The notes under the pieces: model-generated
Seen by the model: only the letters and a program-made list of their open reading frames with translations
Database searches by the model: none
Told to the model about the DNA's origin: nothing
Part shown: in pieces, positions 36,322 through 44,532 of the stretch
Position numbering within the stretch: the first letter of the stretch is position 1
Layout: each line of letters begins with the position of its first letter
Translations under genes and position numbers: made by a program
NCBI RefSeq assembly: GCF_002003665.1
Contig: NZ_JATM01000004.1
Coordinates: 216,456 to 280,455 of the forward strand
From: Bombella intestini
GTDB lineage: Bacteria > Pseudomonadota > Alphaproteobacteria > Acetobacterales > Acetobacteraceae
DNA length: 64,000 nucleotides
Direction: 5' to 3'

Positions 36322-37274
36322 GGGCGGCGTCCCATAAGCAGGAGTTGCGGGTTGCGTTCCACATCGCTGGCGAAACCACGGAGAGAGGAGGCTGTTGCGG
36401 CAATATCCCGTAATGCAGCGTCCAGATTGGCCCGGTCTACAGAGCGGGCTGAAAGAATGTCCTGAAGTGCCTCCAGCGTGGCCGTGGCAGAGGCAAGCGT
36501 CTTGTGGATATCCTTACCGCGCATCTCCAGCTGGGAGTTGCCTGTATCAAGTAGCTTGTCCATTTTTTCCAAGGTCACATCCAGCTGGGTCCGCAGGTCT
36601 CTGATAGTCTCTGTGGCAGTTTGTATGGTCTCTTGCGACTGGTCAGAGGTCTTTTTCATGCTGGCAATGAGGCTGGGTAGGTCCTGATGGAGGCTATCGC
36701 TCAGTGCTGTGATGGAAAGTAAAGCAGTATCAGCATGCTGGCTGATATCCTTGATAGGAATCTGCTCCAGCGTGTTTTTCAGTTTTTCCATGGCAGAAAG
36801 TCGGACGGGGATTTCTGGCAAGGAGGTGATACGAGGGTGCAGTGTGGCTGGGACAGATTTGTCAAAATCTAGCTCGATATTAGACTGACCCGTTACGAGG
36901 CTTTGGAGGTTCAGCCCAGCACGCAGGCCGTCATCAACCATGACCTGAAGATTGATCTGCTTTCCCCTGGCGTTGTCTTCGACGACATGCACCTGCTCAG
37001 TTTCCAGCGTGATGATAACGGGGATATAGGCTTTACGGTCTTGCGGGTCGACATGCAGGGTAATGCTCTTGACTGACCCGACCTTCACGCCACGGAAGTT
37101 GACCGGGGCACCGACAGAGAGGCCAGAAATGGAGTTCTGAAACACCAAGGCTACTTCCCGTGTTTTGGAGAAGAGACGAAGGTGACCAAAGGCCATAATG
37201 ATGAACAGTAGCAGTACGCCCCCAAGGACAACAAAGAGGCCGATCTGGGTTTTCCTATTGGTGTTTTCAGACAT
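36318..37274 (-). CDS. MlaD-like MCE domain protein
   Basis: Periplasmic substrate-binding component of an ABC lipid transporter, 318 residues. One N-terminal membrane helix (about 10-32, IGLFVVLGGVLLLFIIMAFG) is followed by the MCE domain (about 38-120, with SISGLSVGAPVNFRGVKVGSV and the MCE repeat end SLVTGQSNIELDF) and a long coiled/helical tail (about 160-300). The tail would form the tunnel or needle seen in single-MCE proteins of this class. It overlaps the ATPase gene by eight bases and the lipoprotein gene by four. Confidence 0.92.
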   Translation of the reverse strand: MSENTNRKTQIGLFVVLGGVLLLFIIMAFGHLRLFSKTREVALVFQNSISGLSVGAPVNFRGVKVGSVKSITLHVDPQDRKAYIPVIITLETEQVHVVEDNARGKQINLQVMVDDGLRAGLNLQSLVTGQSNIELDFDKSVPATLHPRITSLPEIPVRLSAMEKLKNTLEQIPIKDISQHADTALLSITALSDSLHQDLPSLIASMKKTSDQSQETIQTATETIRDLRTQLDVTLEKMDKLLDTGNSQLEMRGKDIHKTLASATATLEALQDILSARSVDRANLDAALRDIAATASSLRGFASDVERNPQLLLMGRRP

Positions 37275-38064
37275 GCTGTTCGGCTTTCTGTTCTGTCTGG
37301 GAGGGGATGGAAGCAGAGCGGTGCATGAAGGCTGTTACCTCTGGTAGGGTACAGCTGTCATGCAATGCACGGGGAGAGCCATGAGCAATAGGCTTATGCG
37401 TGATAGCATCTAGAAAGATGCCATCATCGGCAATGGTGAAGAGGCTGGGTAACTCGTGGCTGACGATGACAATCGTGGCACCCAGCCCATCACGCAGGGT
37501 GAGGATCAGATCATCCAGTCGAGCGGAGGTGATCGGGTCCAACCCGGCGGAAGGTTCGTCAAAGAAGAGAATGTCGGGTTCTAGCGCAATAGCCCGTGCG
37601 AGGCCGGCACGCTTACGCATTCCCCCGGAAATCTCGAAAGGGAAAAGGTCGATGGCGTGTTCCATCCCGACAAGCCCGAGTTTCAGGCGGACCATATCTT
37701 CAATGACATCGGGCTTGAAGTCCGTGAACATTTCCAGCGGCAGGGCGACATTTTCCCCGACTGTCATGGAGCTCCACAACGCACCACTCTGGAAGAGGAT
37801 GCCGTAGCGGCGATTAATGGCTGCACGGTGGGCGTCATCCTGCGCCCAATAGTCTTTGCCATCGACCATGATGCGCCCTGCCGTAGGGCGAAGGAGGCCG
37901 ATCATGCTCCGCAGCAGGGTGCTTTTGCCGCAGCCCGATCCGCCCATCACAGCAAAAATAGAGCCTTTCTTCAGGTCGAAGGAAACATTCTGCTGGATGA
38001 TCTTAGGACCAAAAGAAAGTTGAAGATCACGGACGGAAATGAGCGTTTCTTTATCAGGCATCAT
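37267..38064 (-). CDS. MlaF-like ABC transporter ATP-binding protein
   Basis: Cytoplasmic ATPase of the MCE lipid transporter. The 265-residue protein has Walker A GGSGCGKST (about 36-44), the Q-loop LFQSGALWSSMTVGEN, signature ISGGMRKRAGLARA, Walker B ILFFDEPSAGLDP and the H-loop SHE. The GMRKR form of the signature is typical of Mla/Mkl-type ATPases. It shares one base with the permease stop and overlaps the MCE gene. Confidence 0.93.
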   Translation of the reverse strand: MMPDKETLISVRDLQLSFGPKIIQQNVSFDLKKGSIFAVMGGSGCGKSTLLRSMIGLLRPTAGRIMVDGKDYWAQDDAHRAAINRRYGILFQSGALWSSMTVGENVALPLEMFTDFKPDVIEDMVRLKLGLVGMEHAIDLFPFEISGGMRKRAGLARAIALEPDILFFDEPSAGLDPITSARLDDLILTLRDGLGATIVIVSHELPSLFTIADDGIFLDAITHKPIAHGSPRALHDSCTLPEVTAFMHRSASIPSQTEQKAEQHV

Positions 38065-39254
38065 TATATCCCGACTGCGTTGGCGAGGACGGCAAAGATA
38101 GCATCTAGAGCGATCACCCCGACAATGCCGATCACGACAGCTCGTGTTGCAGCAATACCGACATCAGCAGCACTGCGGCCTGCTTTCAGGCCGATCCGAC
38201 AGGCGGCTAGAGCAATGAACCCGGCAAAGAAGAGGGCCTTAATGAAGCCGAACGCAAACTGACTGAGTTCCACACCATTGAAAGTGGATAGCCAGTAGCC
38301 GGTGGGCGAAAGGTCCATCATGGTCATGGAAACGACAAAACCGCCAAAAATGGCAACTAGTGTGCCATAGAGATACAGCAGCGGCATCATAAGGATCAGC
38401 GATAGGATGGAGGGTAGCAGGATATAGCCCGCTACGGAGATTCCCGTTACCTGAAGGGCATCAATCTCCTCATTCCCTTGCATGGTGGAGATGCGAGCAG
38501 CATAGGCACCACCCGTTCGCCCTGCCATGATGATGGCTGTCATGATGGCAGAAATCTCGCGTGCGGAAGCAATGCCAACCAAATTGGTCACATAGATCTC
38601 GGCTGCAAATTTACGCAATTCTAGCAGTCCGACAAAAGCCAGAATGGCCCCGATCAGAAAATTGACAATGCTGACAATGAGCAGGGCAGAGGGGCCAGCG
38701 TTCCAGACATCCACGAGCAGGTCTTTAAGGCGCATGGAACTCTTGCCCCGCAGGGCTTTGAAGGCACCCCGCAGTACATCCAGCAAAAGGGAACAGGATG
38801 TGCTTATTTCTTGGAGGATGTTTAAAGTTGTTCCGCCAATGCGGGCCAAAATCCCTTCTCGGGCGTCTTGATGGGGCGAGGGGTGACCTGCCTTGCCCGG
38901 GAGAAGAGCTAGAAGCCGCTGTGCTGAGGAAGGGAGGGTGTGATCGTCAAAAACTAGTGAGGCCTGAAAGGCCGCTTGTTTGACGTTCCACAGAAACATG
39001 ATGAAACCGGAATCCCACCCTTTAAGACCGGCAGGATCAATCGATAGGCTCTGTCCTGCTTTGGGAGAAGCAGCAGTGAGTGCGTCTTCCGGGAACTGCA
39101 TCAACTCATTAGACAGGGCTTTCCATTCCCCGTTGATCGTCAGCGAAAGGCCGGTATCCGTATTATCGACAGACCAAGAGGGAGAGGATGCCTCTTGTGC
39201 AGGGGAGGAGGAAGACGCCTGCTGGGTCATGGGAATAGAGGGACGGGGCACCAT
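38064..39254 (-). CDS. MlaE-like permease with N-terminal STAS-like domain
   Basis: Inner-membrane permease of the MCE transporter, 396 residues. The N-terminal 110 or so residues (WSVDNTDTGLSLTINGEWKA, SLSIDPAGLKGWDSGFIMFL) resemble the STAS/MlaB-like domain fused to this type of permease. After that come five to six membrane segments with the MlaE signature region YVTNLVGIASAREISAIMTA and IIMAGRTGGAYAARISTMQG. It is the first gene of the operon; a second in-frame ATG is at 39230, and neither start has a strong ribosome site. Confidence 0.9.
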   Translation of the reverse strand: MVPRPSIPMTQQASSSSPAQEASSPSWSVDNTDTGLSLTINGEWKALSNELMQFPEDALTAASPKAGQSLSIDPAGLKGWDSGFIMFLWNVKQAAFQASLVFDDHTLPSSAQRLLALLPGKAGHPSPHQDAREGILARIGGTTLNILQEISTSCSLLLDVLRGAFKALRGKSSMRLKDLLVDVWNAGPSALLIVSIVNFLIGAILAFVGLLELRKFAAEIYVTNLVGIASAREISAIMTAIIMAGRTGGAYAARISTMQGNEEIDALQVTGISVAGYILLPSILSLILMMPLLYLYGTLVAIFGGFVVSMTMMDLSPTGYWLSTFNGVELSQFAFGFIKALFFAGFIALAACRIGLKAGRSAADVGIAATRAVVIGIVGVIALDAIFAVLANAVGI

Positions 39255-39394
39255 GCCATCGGCATGGAGAGGGTGGAGATTTGTAGCATGGTTTTGCTCA
39301 CAAAATGTCTTGTCCGGTCATTCTATGTCAGTTTTTTAATGAAAGCGAGCGCTTCCATTTAGAGCTGTTCTTGGCACACGGGATGAGTTTTCCG

Positions 39395-41068
39395 CTAGGG
39401 GGTGGCTTGTCCGTGACTAGCATAGAGCCGCAGATGCAGCTTGTGCCCGTTGGAATAATTCAGCCCTTCGAATTGGTCATACAGAATGACCTCTGCCCCG
39501 AGTCGTTTAAGCTCTTGTTGAAAAGCTGGTTCATCTTTTTGGTCCACAAGGGCCAGAGTGCAGCGGGCATGGTCATGCAGTGCATCTGCCGCCTGTAGAG
39601 GGGACAGCAGGCTCACTGTTCCCCCCGTAAGGAAGACGAGACTTGGCTCCCTATAAGAGGGGGAGAGTAGGGTGCTTTCAGGGCAGGGACGTAGCTCTCT
39701 GAAACTTTCTGCAATACGAGGGGAGAGTTGGATGCTGGTTAGATGGGGCATTACGCACAGGAAAATACCGACCTCGGCAAGCAGGGCAGTTCCTATGGAA
39801 CAGATGGCCCCACCTCGCCAGTCTTGTTTCCAGAAAAGTCGGATGCCCGCCAGAAGAAGCGGCAGACTCCCAATAGTAGGGATAAGTGTAGCTGCGGAGA
39901 GATGCCCTTCCATCTTGTAGAGGAGAACAGGTCCAGCCGTGCAAAAGAGAAAACCCGCTACCCCCCAAAGCAGGGCGTAGAGAGTAATGCCCAGTTTTGC
40001 CCAAAGAGATCGTAATGGGTTGAGAGGCCACGCCGTGAGGCTAGCGGCGGTTAGAAGGGCAAGGGCCGGATAGGTTGGCAGGACATAATGAGGAAGTTTA
40101 GTAGCGAGACACTCAAAGATGAACCAATGAGGGATGATCCAACAGAGAAGGAATAGAACTTCAGGTTTGGTATGCCGCTGCCAGATAGCGGGGAGAGCAC
40201 GAACAGTCGCCAGAGCTCCCGGCCAGAAGGCCAACAGGAAGAGGATGAGATAATAACCGGGAGGGAAACCATGCGTTTCCTGAGGGTGTGCAATCTTACC
40301 AAGCAGATTATGCCCTACGGCACGACGGAAGAACTCACCATGACTGACCACGGCAATGCCAATACACCAAGGTAGGGTGATGAGCAGGCTGATTATCCAG
40401 CCCCATCCTGCCCGTAATTGCCGAATGAGAGCCATACTGCGCAGGCAGATGGAGAGTGAGAACAGGGTGCCGAGTGCAGGAATAAGGACGATGGGGCCTT
40501 TTAGCATCAGGCCGATCCCGAGAGCGCACCAGTAGAGCAGACTGAACCGGTATGGTGTTGAGCGTTCCGCTCGCATATCGTCAAAATGGCGGAGTAGCAG
40601 TGCCTGAAGGCAGAGAATATCGAGGAGAAGGACGCTGTCGATAGTCGCCATTCGACTTTCTGCAGCGAAGAGAGGGGCGACCAGCAAAAGACTCGCTGCA
40701 CATAGTCCGGTAATTCCGCCGAATAGTCGGGAGCCGATCCATGCTGTCAGGAGGACACTGAAGACGGATGCCAGCAAGCTTGGGATGCGGTATGGCCAGC
40801 TTTCATGGCGTAGGTTGCTGTTTTGTGTGATGGCTTCGGTGGTTTTTACTGCTCCTGCTTCGAGCCAATAAATACCTGCAGGTTGAAGATAGCGTGGCTG
40901 ATCCTGAAAGCGTATGTCCAGAAAATTGCCTGAAGACAGCATCTGGGCTGTAGCCTGCATGTAGCGGGGTTCGTCCCGGTCCAGCGGTGGGAGGCTGAGG
41001 CGTCCCGGCAGAGCGACCAGAAAGGCCACAATAGCAAGCAGGGCATAATGGCGGAAAGATAGTGTCAT
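39395..41068 (-). CDS. ArnT-like glycosyltransferase family 39 protein
   Basis: Polytopic inner-membrane glycosyltransferase using a polyprenyl-phosphate sugar, 557 residues with about 11-12 hydrophobic segments. The first periplasmic loop has the GT39/ArnT acidic motif PPLDRDEPRYMQ; RMATIDSVLLLD and LLCWIIPHWFIFECLATKLPHY match the ArnT-like family. The acceptor could be lipid A or another envelope lipid. ATG 41068 has GGAG upstream. It follows a GT2 gene that could make its lipid-linked donor, 91 bases away on the same strand. Confidence 0.87.
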   Translation of the reverse strand: MTLSFRHYALLAIVAFLVALPGRLSLPPLDRDEPRYMQATAQMLSSGNFLDIRFQDQPRYLQPAGIYWLEAGAVKTTEAITQNSNLRHESWPYRIPSLLASVFSVLLTAWIGSRLFGGITGLCAASLLLVAPLFAAESRMATIDSVLLLDILCLQALLLRHFDDMRAERSTPYRFSLLYWCALGIGLMLKGPIVLIPALGTLFSLSICLRSMALIRQLRAGWGWIISLLITLPWCIGIAVVSHGEFFRRAVGHNLLGKIAHPQETHGFPPGYYLILFLLAFWPGALATVRALPAIWQRHTKPEVLFLLCWIIPHWFIFECLATKLPHYVLPTYPALALLTAASLTAWPLNPLRSLWAKLGITLYALLWGVAGFLFCTAGPVLLYKMEGHLSAATLIPTIGSLPLLLAGIRLFWKQDWRGGAICSIGTALLAEVGIFLCVMPHLTSIQLSPRIAESFRELRPCPESTLLSPSYREPSLVFLTGGTVSLLSPLQAADALHDHARCTLALVDQKDEPAFQQELKRLGAEVILYDQFEGLNYSNGHKLHLRLYASHGQATP

Positions 41069-41159
41069 GAATACTCCGCTGCACACCGGATGAGCCGAGA
41101 TGATATCTGGCCCTTAAGGGAAAGATCAGCCCGCTGGGCTGGTTGCGGTTGTTCCGGTT

Positions 41160-41909
41160 TTATCGTTCGGTCAGCGGTGGTGGGCGGCGGGTCCGGTTCT
41201 GTAACCAGAGAACGCCCAGCATATCCCGCACACCAACGAGAGCCCGATGCAGATTCGTATATTTGGAGTACCCATGCAACCGAGGTCTGTGTTGCGTCTC
41301 AATACAGATGAGCGGGGCACCGTAGCTTTTCATCAGGGCGGGGATGAAGCGGTGTAGCCCTTCAAACTGCGGGAGGGAGAGAAACAACTCACGCCGGAAC
41401 AGTTTAAGTGGTCCGCCCGTATCAGGGCAGTCATCTTTTAGCAGGCGTTGGCGAAGCCCATTGGCAAAACGGGTGGCTAGCCTGCGGGAAAGCCTGTCTT
41501 GTCGTTTACGGCGGATGCCGACCACAAGAGGGCTGACAGGGTCTTCATCATGAGCCAATGCAGTTTTAAGCATTGTCTGAATGAAGGTGGGATCATCCTG
41601 CCCATCGCCGTCCATCGTGGCGATCCACGGGGCACGAGCGGCCCGAATGGCCGTGCGCAGGGCTGTTGATTTACCCAAACATGAGGGGTGAACAAGAATA
41701 CGTAGCTCGGGAAGTATGGTGCTGCGGGCTTCTTGCAGTTTTTGGAGGGTGTCGTCCGTGCTGCCATCATCCACGAAGATGACTTCCGTTGGGGGAAGGG
41801 CTTCAAGGGCTGTATGGATTTCCTTACAGACGGGAAGGATATTCTCGCCCTCATTCAGGACGGTGACCACGACAGCCAGTAAGGGACTGGTCATCTCACT
41901 GGCTGTCAT
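41160..41909 (-). CDS. glycosyltransferase family 2 (ArnC/DPM1-like)
   Basis: Cytoplasmic transferase likely to load a sugar onto undecaprenyl phosphate. The 249-residue protein has the GT-A pattern VVVTVLNEGENILPV, IFVDDGSTDDT, TALRTAIRAA and the metal-binding TMDGDGQDDP, then DTGGPLKLFRRE and HRPRLHGYSKYTNLHRA. The C-terminal two-helix membrane part of ArnC is missing, so it may be a soluble DPM1-type enzyme. It starts six bases after the atpF stop, suggesting co-transcription with the Fo genes. Confidence 0.9.
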   Translation of the reverse strand: MTASEMTSPLLAVVVTVLNEGENILPVCKEIHTALEALPPTEVIFVDDGSTDDTLQKLQEARSTILPELRILVHPSCLGKSTALRTAIRAARAPWIATMDGDGQDDPTFIQTMLKTALAHDEDPVSPLVVGIRRKRQDRLSRRLATRFANGLRQRLLKDDCPDTGGPLKLFRRELFLSLPQFEGLHRFIPALMKSYGAPLICIETQHRPRLHGYSKYTNLHRALVGVRDMLGVLWLQNRTRRPPPLTER

Positions 41910-41915
41910 GATGTT

Positions 41916-42416
41916 TTACGCAGCTTTGTCACCAAAGGCATGCGGCAGTGCCTCTAGCCCATTATTGATGAGCTTGTTGGCAAGGTCGGGGTCTTCTGCC
42001 AGCTTTTTGCTGAGGACATCCTTTGCGGCGGCTAGAGCCAGAGCGGCAGCCTCACGGCGGATATCACGCAGAGCCATTTTTTCGGCCGCTTCGATGCGCT
42101 CACGAGCCATTTTCTCGTGGCGAGCAACAAGCTCTGCGGCATCACTTTCGGCCTGAGCACGGAGCTTCTGCGCCTCTTCGTTGGACTTAGCGATCAGTGC
42201 CTGAGCCTCTTCCTGTGCCCGGCTATGGTCACGGCGGGAGTCCTCAAGCATCTGTTCAGCTTCACGGCGGAGACGTGTGGCTTCGTCCAGATTCTTACGG
42301 ACTTCATCAGCGCGGCCATCAAGCTTGGAGGCGATACCCCCCCAGATCTTGCGGCCAAAGATGACGAAGAAAAGGACAAAGGCAAGCGCTGTCCAGAAAC
42401 GGGGTTCATGAAACAT
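41916..42416 (-). CDS. atpF: F-type ATP synthase subunit b
   Basis: Peripheral-stalk subunit, 166 residues: one N-terminal membrane helix (FWTALAFVLFFVIFGRKIW) followed by a long charged alpha-helix/coiled coil (about 30-150) typical of b subunits. It follows the b' gene by two bases in the order atpI-atpB-atpE-b'-b. The F1 genes are elsewhere, as in most alphaproteobacteria. Confidence 0.95.
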   Translation of the reverse strand: MFHEPRFWTALAFVLFFVIFGRKIWGGIASKLDGRADEVRKNLDEATRLRREAEQMLEDSRRDHSRAQEEAQALIAKSNEEAQKLRAQAESDAAELVARHEKMARERIEAAEKMALRDIRREAAALALAAAKDVLSKKLAEDPDLANKLINNGLEALPHAFGDKAA

Positions 42417-42418
42417 GC

Positions 42419-42991
42419 TTAGCTCCTCGTGGCGTGGGCGTGTTCAACAGCAGCGGCAATGGCCTGCTGGTCAGCTGTGCCAATGAGGCGCTCGGTGAGA
42501 GCCACGGCAGTGCTGGAGGCGATCTCATTGATCTGGGCCAGCGCATTGTTGCGGGAGAGAGCAATCTGCGCTTCGGCTTTTTTGATCTCAGCTTCCAGAC
42601 GGGCTGCTGTCCCTTCTGTCTGAGACCGGATGTTCTCTCTGGCAGCATCACGGATACTCTGGATGGTGGCAGCTGCCTCCTCAGCGGCTTTTTCGCGCGC
42701 TTCGCAGAGTTCTTTCTGTGCCTGATCAGCATCTTTTCGGGCACGGCGGGCTAGGTCCAGATCATTCCGGACACGAACCTCACGGGCCTTGATGACGTCC
42801 GCCACTTTGGGGAGGGCGGAGCGGCTCAGAAGCAGGTAGAAGACAATGAAGATAAGGGCACCCCAGACCACCTGCCCTTGTAGCAAGGGGTCTTTAAAGT
42901 GGAGCTGGGGCATGCCTTCCGCCACGGCCCGGCCCGGTAAGGCCGCAAGGGGGGCGGCGGCAGACAGGAGGAAACGAGGCGTAAGGCGCAT
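42419..42991 (-). CDS. atpG: F-type ATP synthase subunit b'
   Basis: Second, diverged b-type stalk subunit found in alphaproteobacteria and phototrophs, 190 residues. A signal-like N-terminal extension (MRLTPRFLLSAAAPLAALPGRAVAEG) precedes the membrane helix QVVWGALIFIVFYLLLSRSA and the long charged coiled coil. The extension is known in acetic acid bacterial b' proteins but may be processed; that is uncertain. The gene symbol atpG/atpF' varies between databases. Confidence 0.9.
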   Translation of the reverse strand: MRLTPRFLLSAAAPLAALPGRAVAEGMPQLHFKDPLLQGQVVWGALIFIVFYLLLSRSALPKVADVIKAREVRVRNDLDLARRARKDADQAQKELCEAREKAAEEAAATIQSIRDAARENIRSQTEGTAARLEAEIKKAEAQIALSRNNALAQINEIASSTAVALTERLIGTADQQAIAAAVEHAHATRS

Positions 42992-43002
42992 GGGTCCTGC
43001 CC

Positions 43003-43230
43003 TCAGACGAAGAGAATAAGGAAGGCGATCAGCAGGGCGAAGAGGGCGATGGCCTCTGTCAGGGCGAAGCCGAGCATGCCCAGACCGAACACATGCGGGC
43101 GGGAAGCCGGGTTACGGGCAATGGAGTTCACCAGAGCAGCAAAGATATTACCGATACCAGCACCGACACCGGCGAGAGCAATCACGGCAAGACCAGCACC
43201 AATCTCACGGGCGGGATGAAGAAGATCCAT
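43003..43230 (-). CDS. atpE: F-type ATP synthase subunit c
   Basis: Proton-carrying ring subunit, 75 residues in two helices joined by the polar loop [12 protein letters not shown]. The first helix has the glycine-rich [11 protein letters not shown]; the second has the ion-binding glutamate in [13 protein letters not shown]. The ribosome site AAAGGAAACC precedes the ATG. No sodium-binding signature is obvious, so protons are expected. Confidence 0.97.
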   Translation of the reverse strand: MDLLHPAREIGAGLAVIALAGVGAGIGNIFAALVNSIARNPASRPHVFGLGMLGFALTEAIALFALLIAFLILFV

Positions 43231-43286
43231 GGTTCAGGTTTCCTTTAAGACAGGGCGAAGGGAGACACGTGGAGACAGTCAGTCAC

Positions 43287-44036
43287 TTAGTGAGCGACAG
43301 CCTCACGCAGGTAAATGCAGGTAAGGATGGCAAAGACGTAAGCCTGTAACAGCCCTACCAGCAGCTCAAGTGCCGTCAGTGCGATATTCAGCACAAGCGG
43401 AGCAACAGCCAGCGCATCGCCGACAACTCCAAGACCGGCAAGCATGATCGTGAAACTTGCAAAAACCTCCAGCAGCACGTGCCCGGCCACCATATTGGCG
43501 AAAAGACGGATGGACAGGCTGATGGGGCGGGAGATGTAGGAAAGAATCTCGATAGGAACCAGAATGGGGGACAGAGCGATCGGCGCCCCCTCCGGCATAA
43601 AATGCTTCAGAAAGGCCACGCCCTGAAAGCGCAGGGACGTCAGGATACAAAGGATGAACACCGTTATCGCCAGAGCGAACGTCACGGCGATGTGGCTGGT
43701 GAATGTGTAGGAGAACGGCAGCAGGCCGATATAGTTACCGGCCAGAATAAAGAAGAACAGAGCAAAGATGAACGGGAAGAAGGCCGTACCTTTTTCACCG
43801 ATGGTATCAACGGCGAGCCCGTGTACAAATTCGTAGCTGACCTCTGCCGCAGCCTGCAAGCGGCCGGGGACAACGGCTTTTGGCTTCATACCGACATAAA
43901 GAAATGCCAGCACAACAGCCACGCTGATGACCATATAGAGTGGGGCCTGAGAGAAACACAGGGCCTCACCAAAAGAACCAAAAATCGGATGCAGCTCAAA
44001 CTGTCCGAGCGCGTCAATCGTCGATCCGCTGGCCAC
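43287..44036 (-). CDS. atpB: F-type ATP synthase subunit a
   Basis: Stator channel subunit of Fo, 249 residues. Conserved features are IDALGQFELHPI at the N-terminus, the proton-path arginine in SISIRLFANMVAGH-like SLSIRLFANMVAGHVLLEVF, and the C-terminal helix LLVGLLQAYVFAILTCIYL. I choose the GTG at 44036 because GGGAG lies about nine bases upstream and it gives the usual family N-terminus; an ATG at 44078 would add 14 unconserved residues. It overlaps the atpI end by 23 bases. Confidence 0.94.
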   Translation of the reverse strand: MASGSTIDALGQFELHPIFGSFGEALCFSQAPLYMVISVAVVLAFLYVGMKPKAVVPGRLQAAAEVSYEFVHGLAVDTIGEKGTAFFPFIFALFFFILAGNYIGLLPFSYTFTSHIAVTFALAITVFILCILTSLRFQGVAFLKHFMPEGAPIALSPILVPIEILSYISRPISLSIRLFANMVAGHVLLEVFASFTIMLAGLGVVGDALAVAPLVLNIALTALELLVGLLQAYVFAILTCIYLREAVAH

Positions 44037-44373
44037 GCTGGCTTCTCCCGTCTTTCTGTGTCCCGTTATCGGGGACATCCATCACATTCACAACACGCCA
44101 GACATTCCGCAGGCCGGCTGCCATACCAAGCATGGCGAACACAATTATAAACACAGGCCTGTATCCTGTCCATCGGTCAAGCTCATAGCCAATGCCTAAG
44201 CCTACGGCAATACCGGCGATCATGTCGCTGGCGATACGGAAGGCCATACCAAGGGAGGACTGCTCAGAAAGTGTGGATGATTTTGCCTTTTTTGCACGAG
44301 GGGCAACCTTCTGCTCCAGTTGGGCAAGCCGGTCGTCAAATTGGTCGCGCTTTATCGCCTCGTGATCGGTCAT
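44014..44373 (-). CDS. atpI: AtpZ/AtpI family protein
   Basis: Small membrane protein at the head of Fo operons, thought to assist c-ring assembly and magnesium handling. The 119-residue protein has a charged N-terminal helix (about 1-45), then two membrane segments (IASDMIAGIAVGLGIGYELD and PVFIIVFAMLGMAAGLRNVW). ATG 44373 has GGGGAG upstream. First gene of the atpI-B-E-b'-b set. Confidence 0.88.
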   Translation of the reverse strand: MTDHEAIKRDQFDDRLAQLEQKVAPRAKKAKSSTLSEQSSLGMAFRIASDMIAGIAVGLGIGYELDRWTGYRPVFIIVFAMLGMAAGLRNVWRVVNVMDVPDNGTQKDGRSQRGQRIDD

Positions 44374-44532
44374 CCGCGATCTCCCCTGTGTCCCCGCCGG
44401 GTGGCGGAACAACGCTTTATCCCCACTACGCTCGTAGTAGCGGGGAGGACATCCGTACAGGACAGGAACTAGCTAGACAGGCCATTCAGGGCCTGTCAAT
44501 GCTTTCCCGTTCTGCACGGATGGTATGATGCC

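Noticed and set aside
38980..38996. CGTTCCACAGAAACAT as a further parS site
   Set aside because: Too many mismatches to the consensus and not symmetric.
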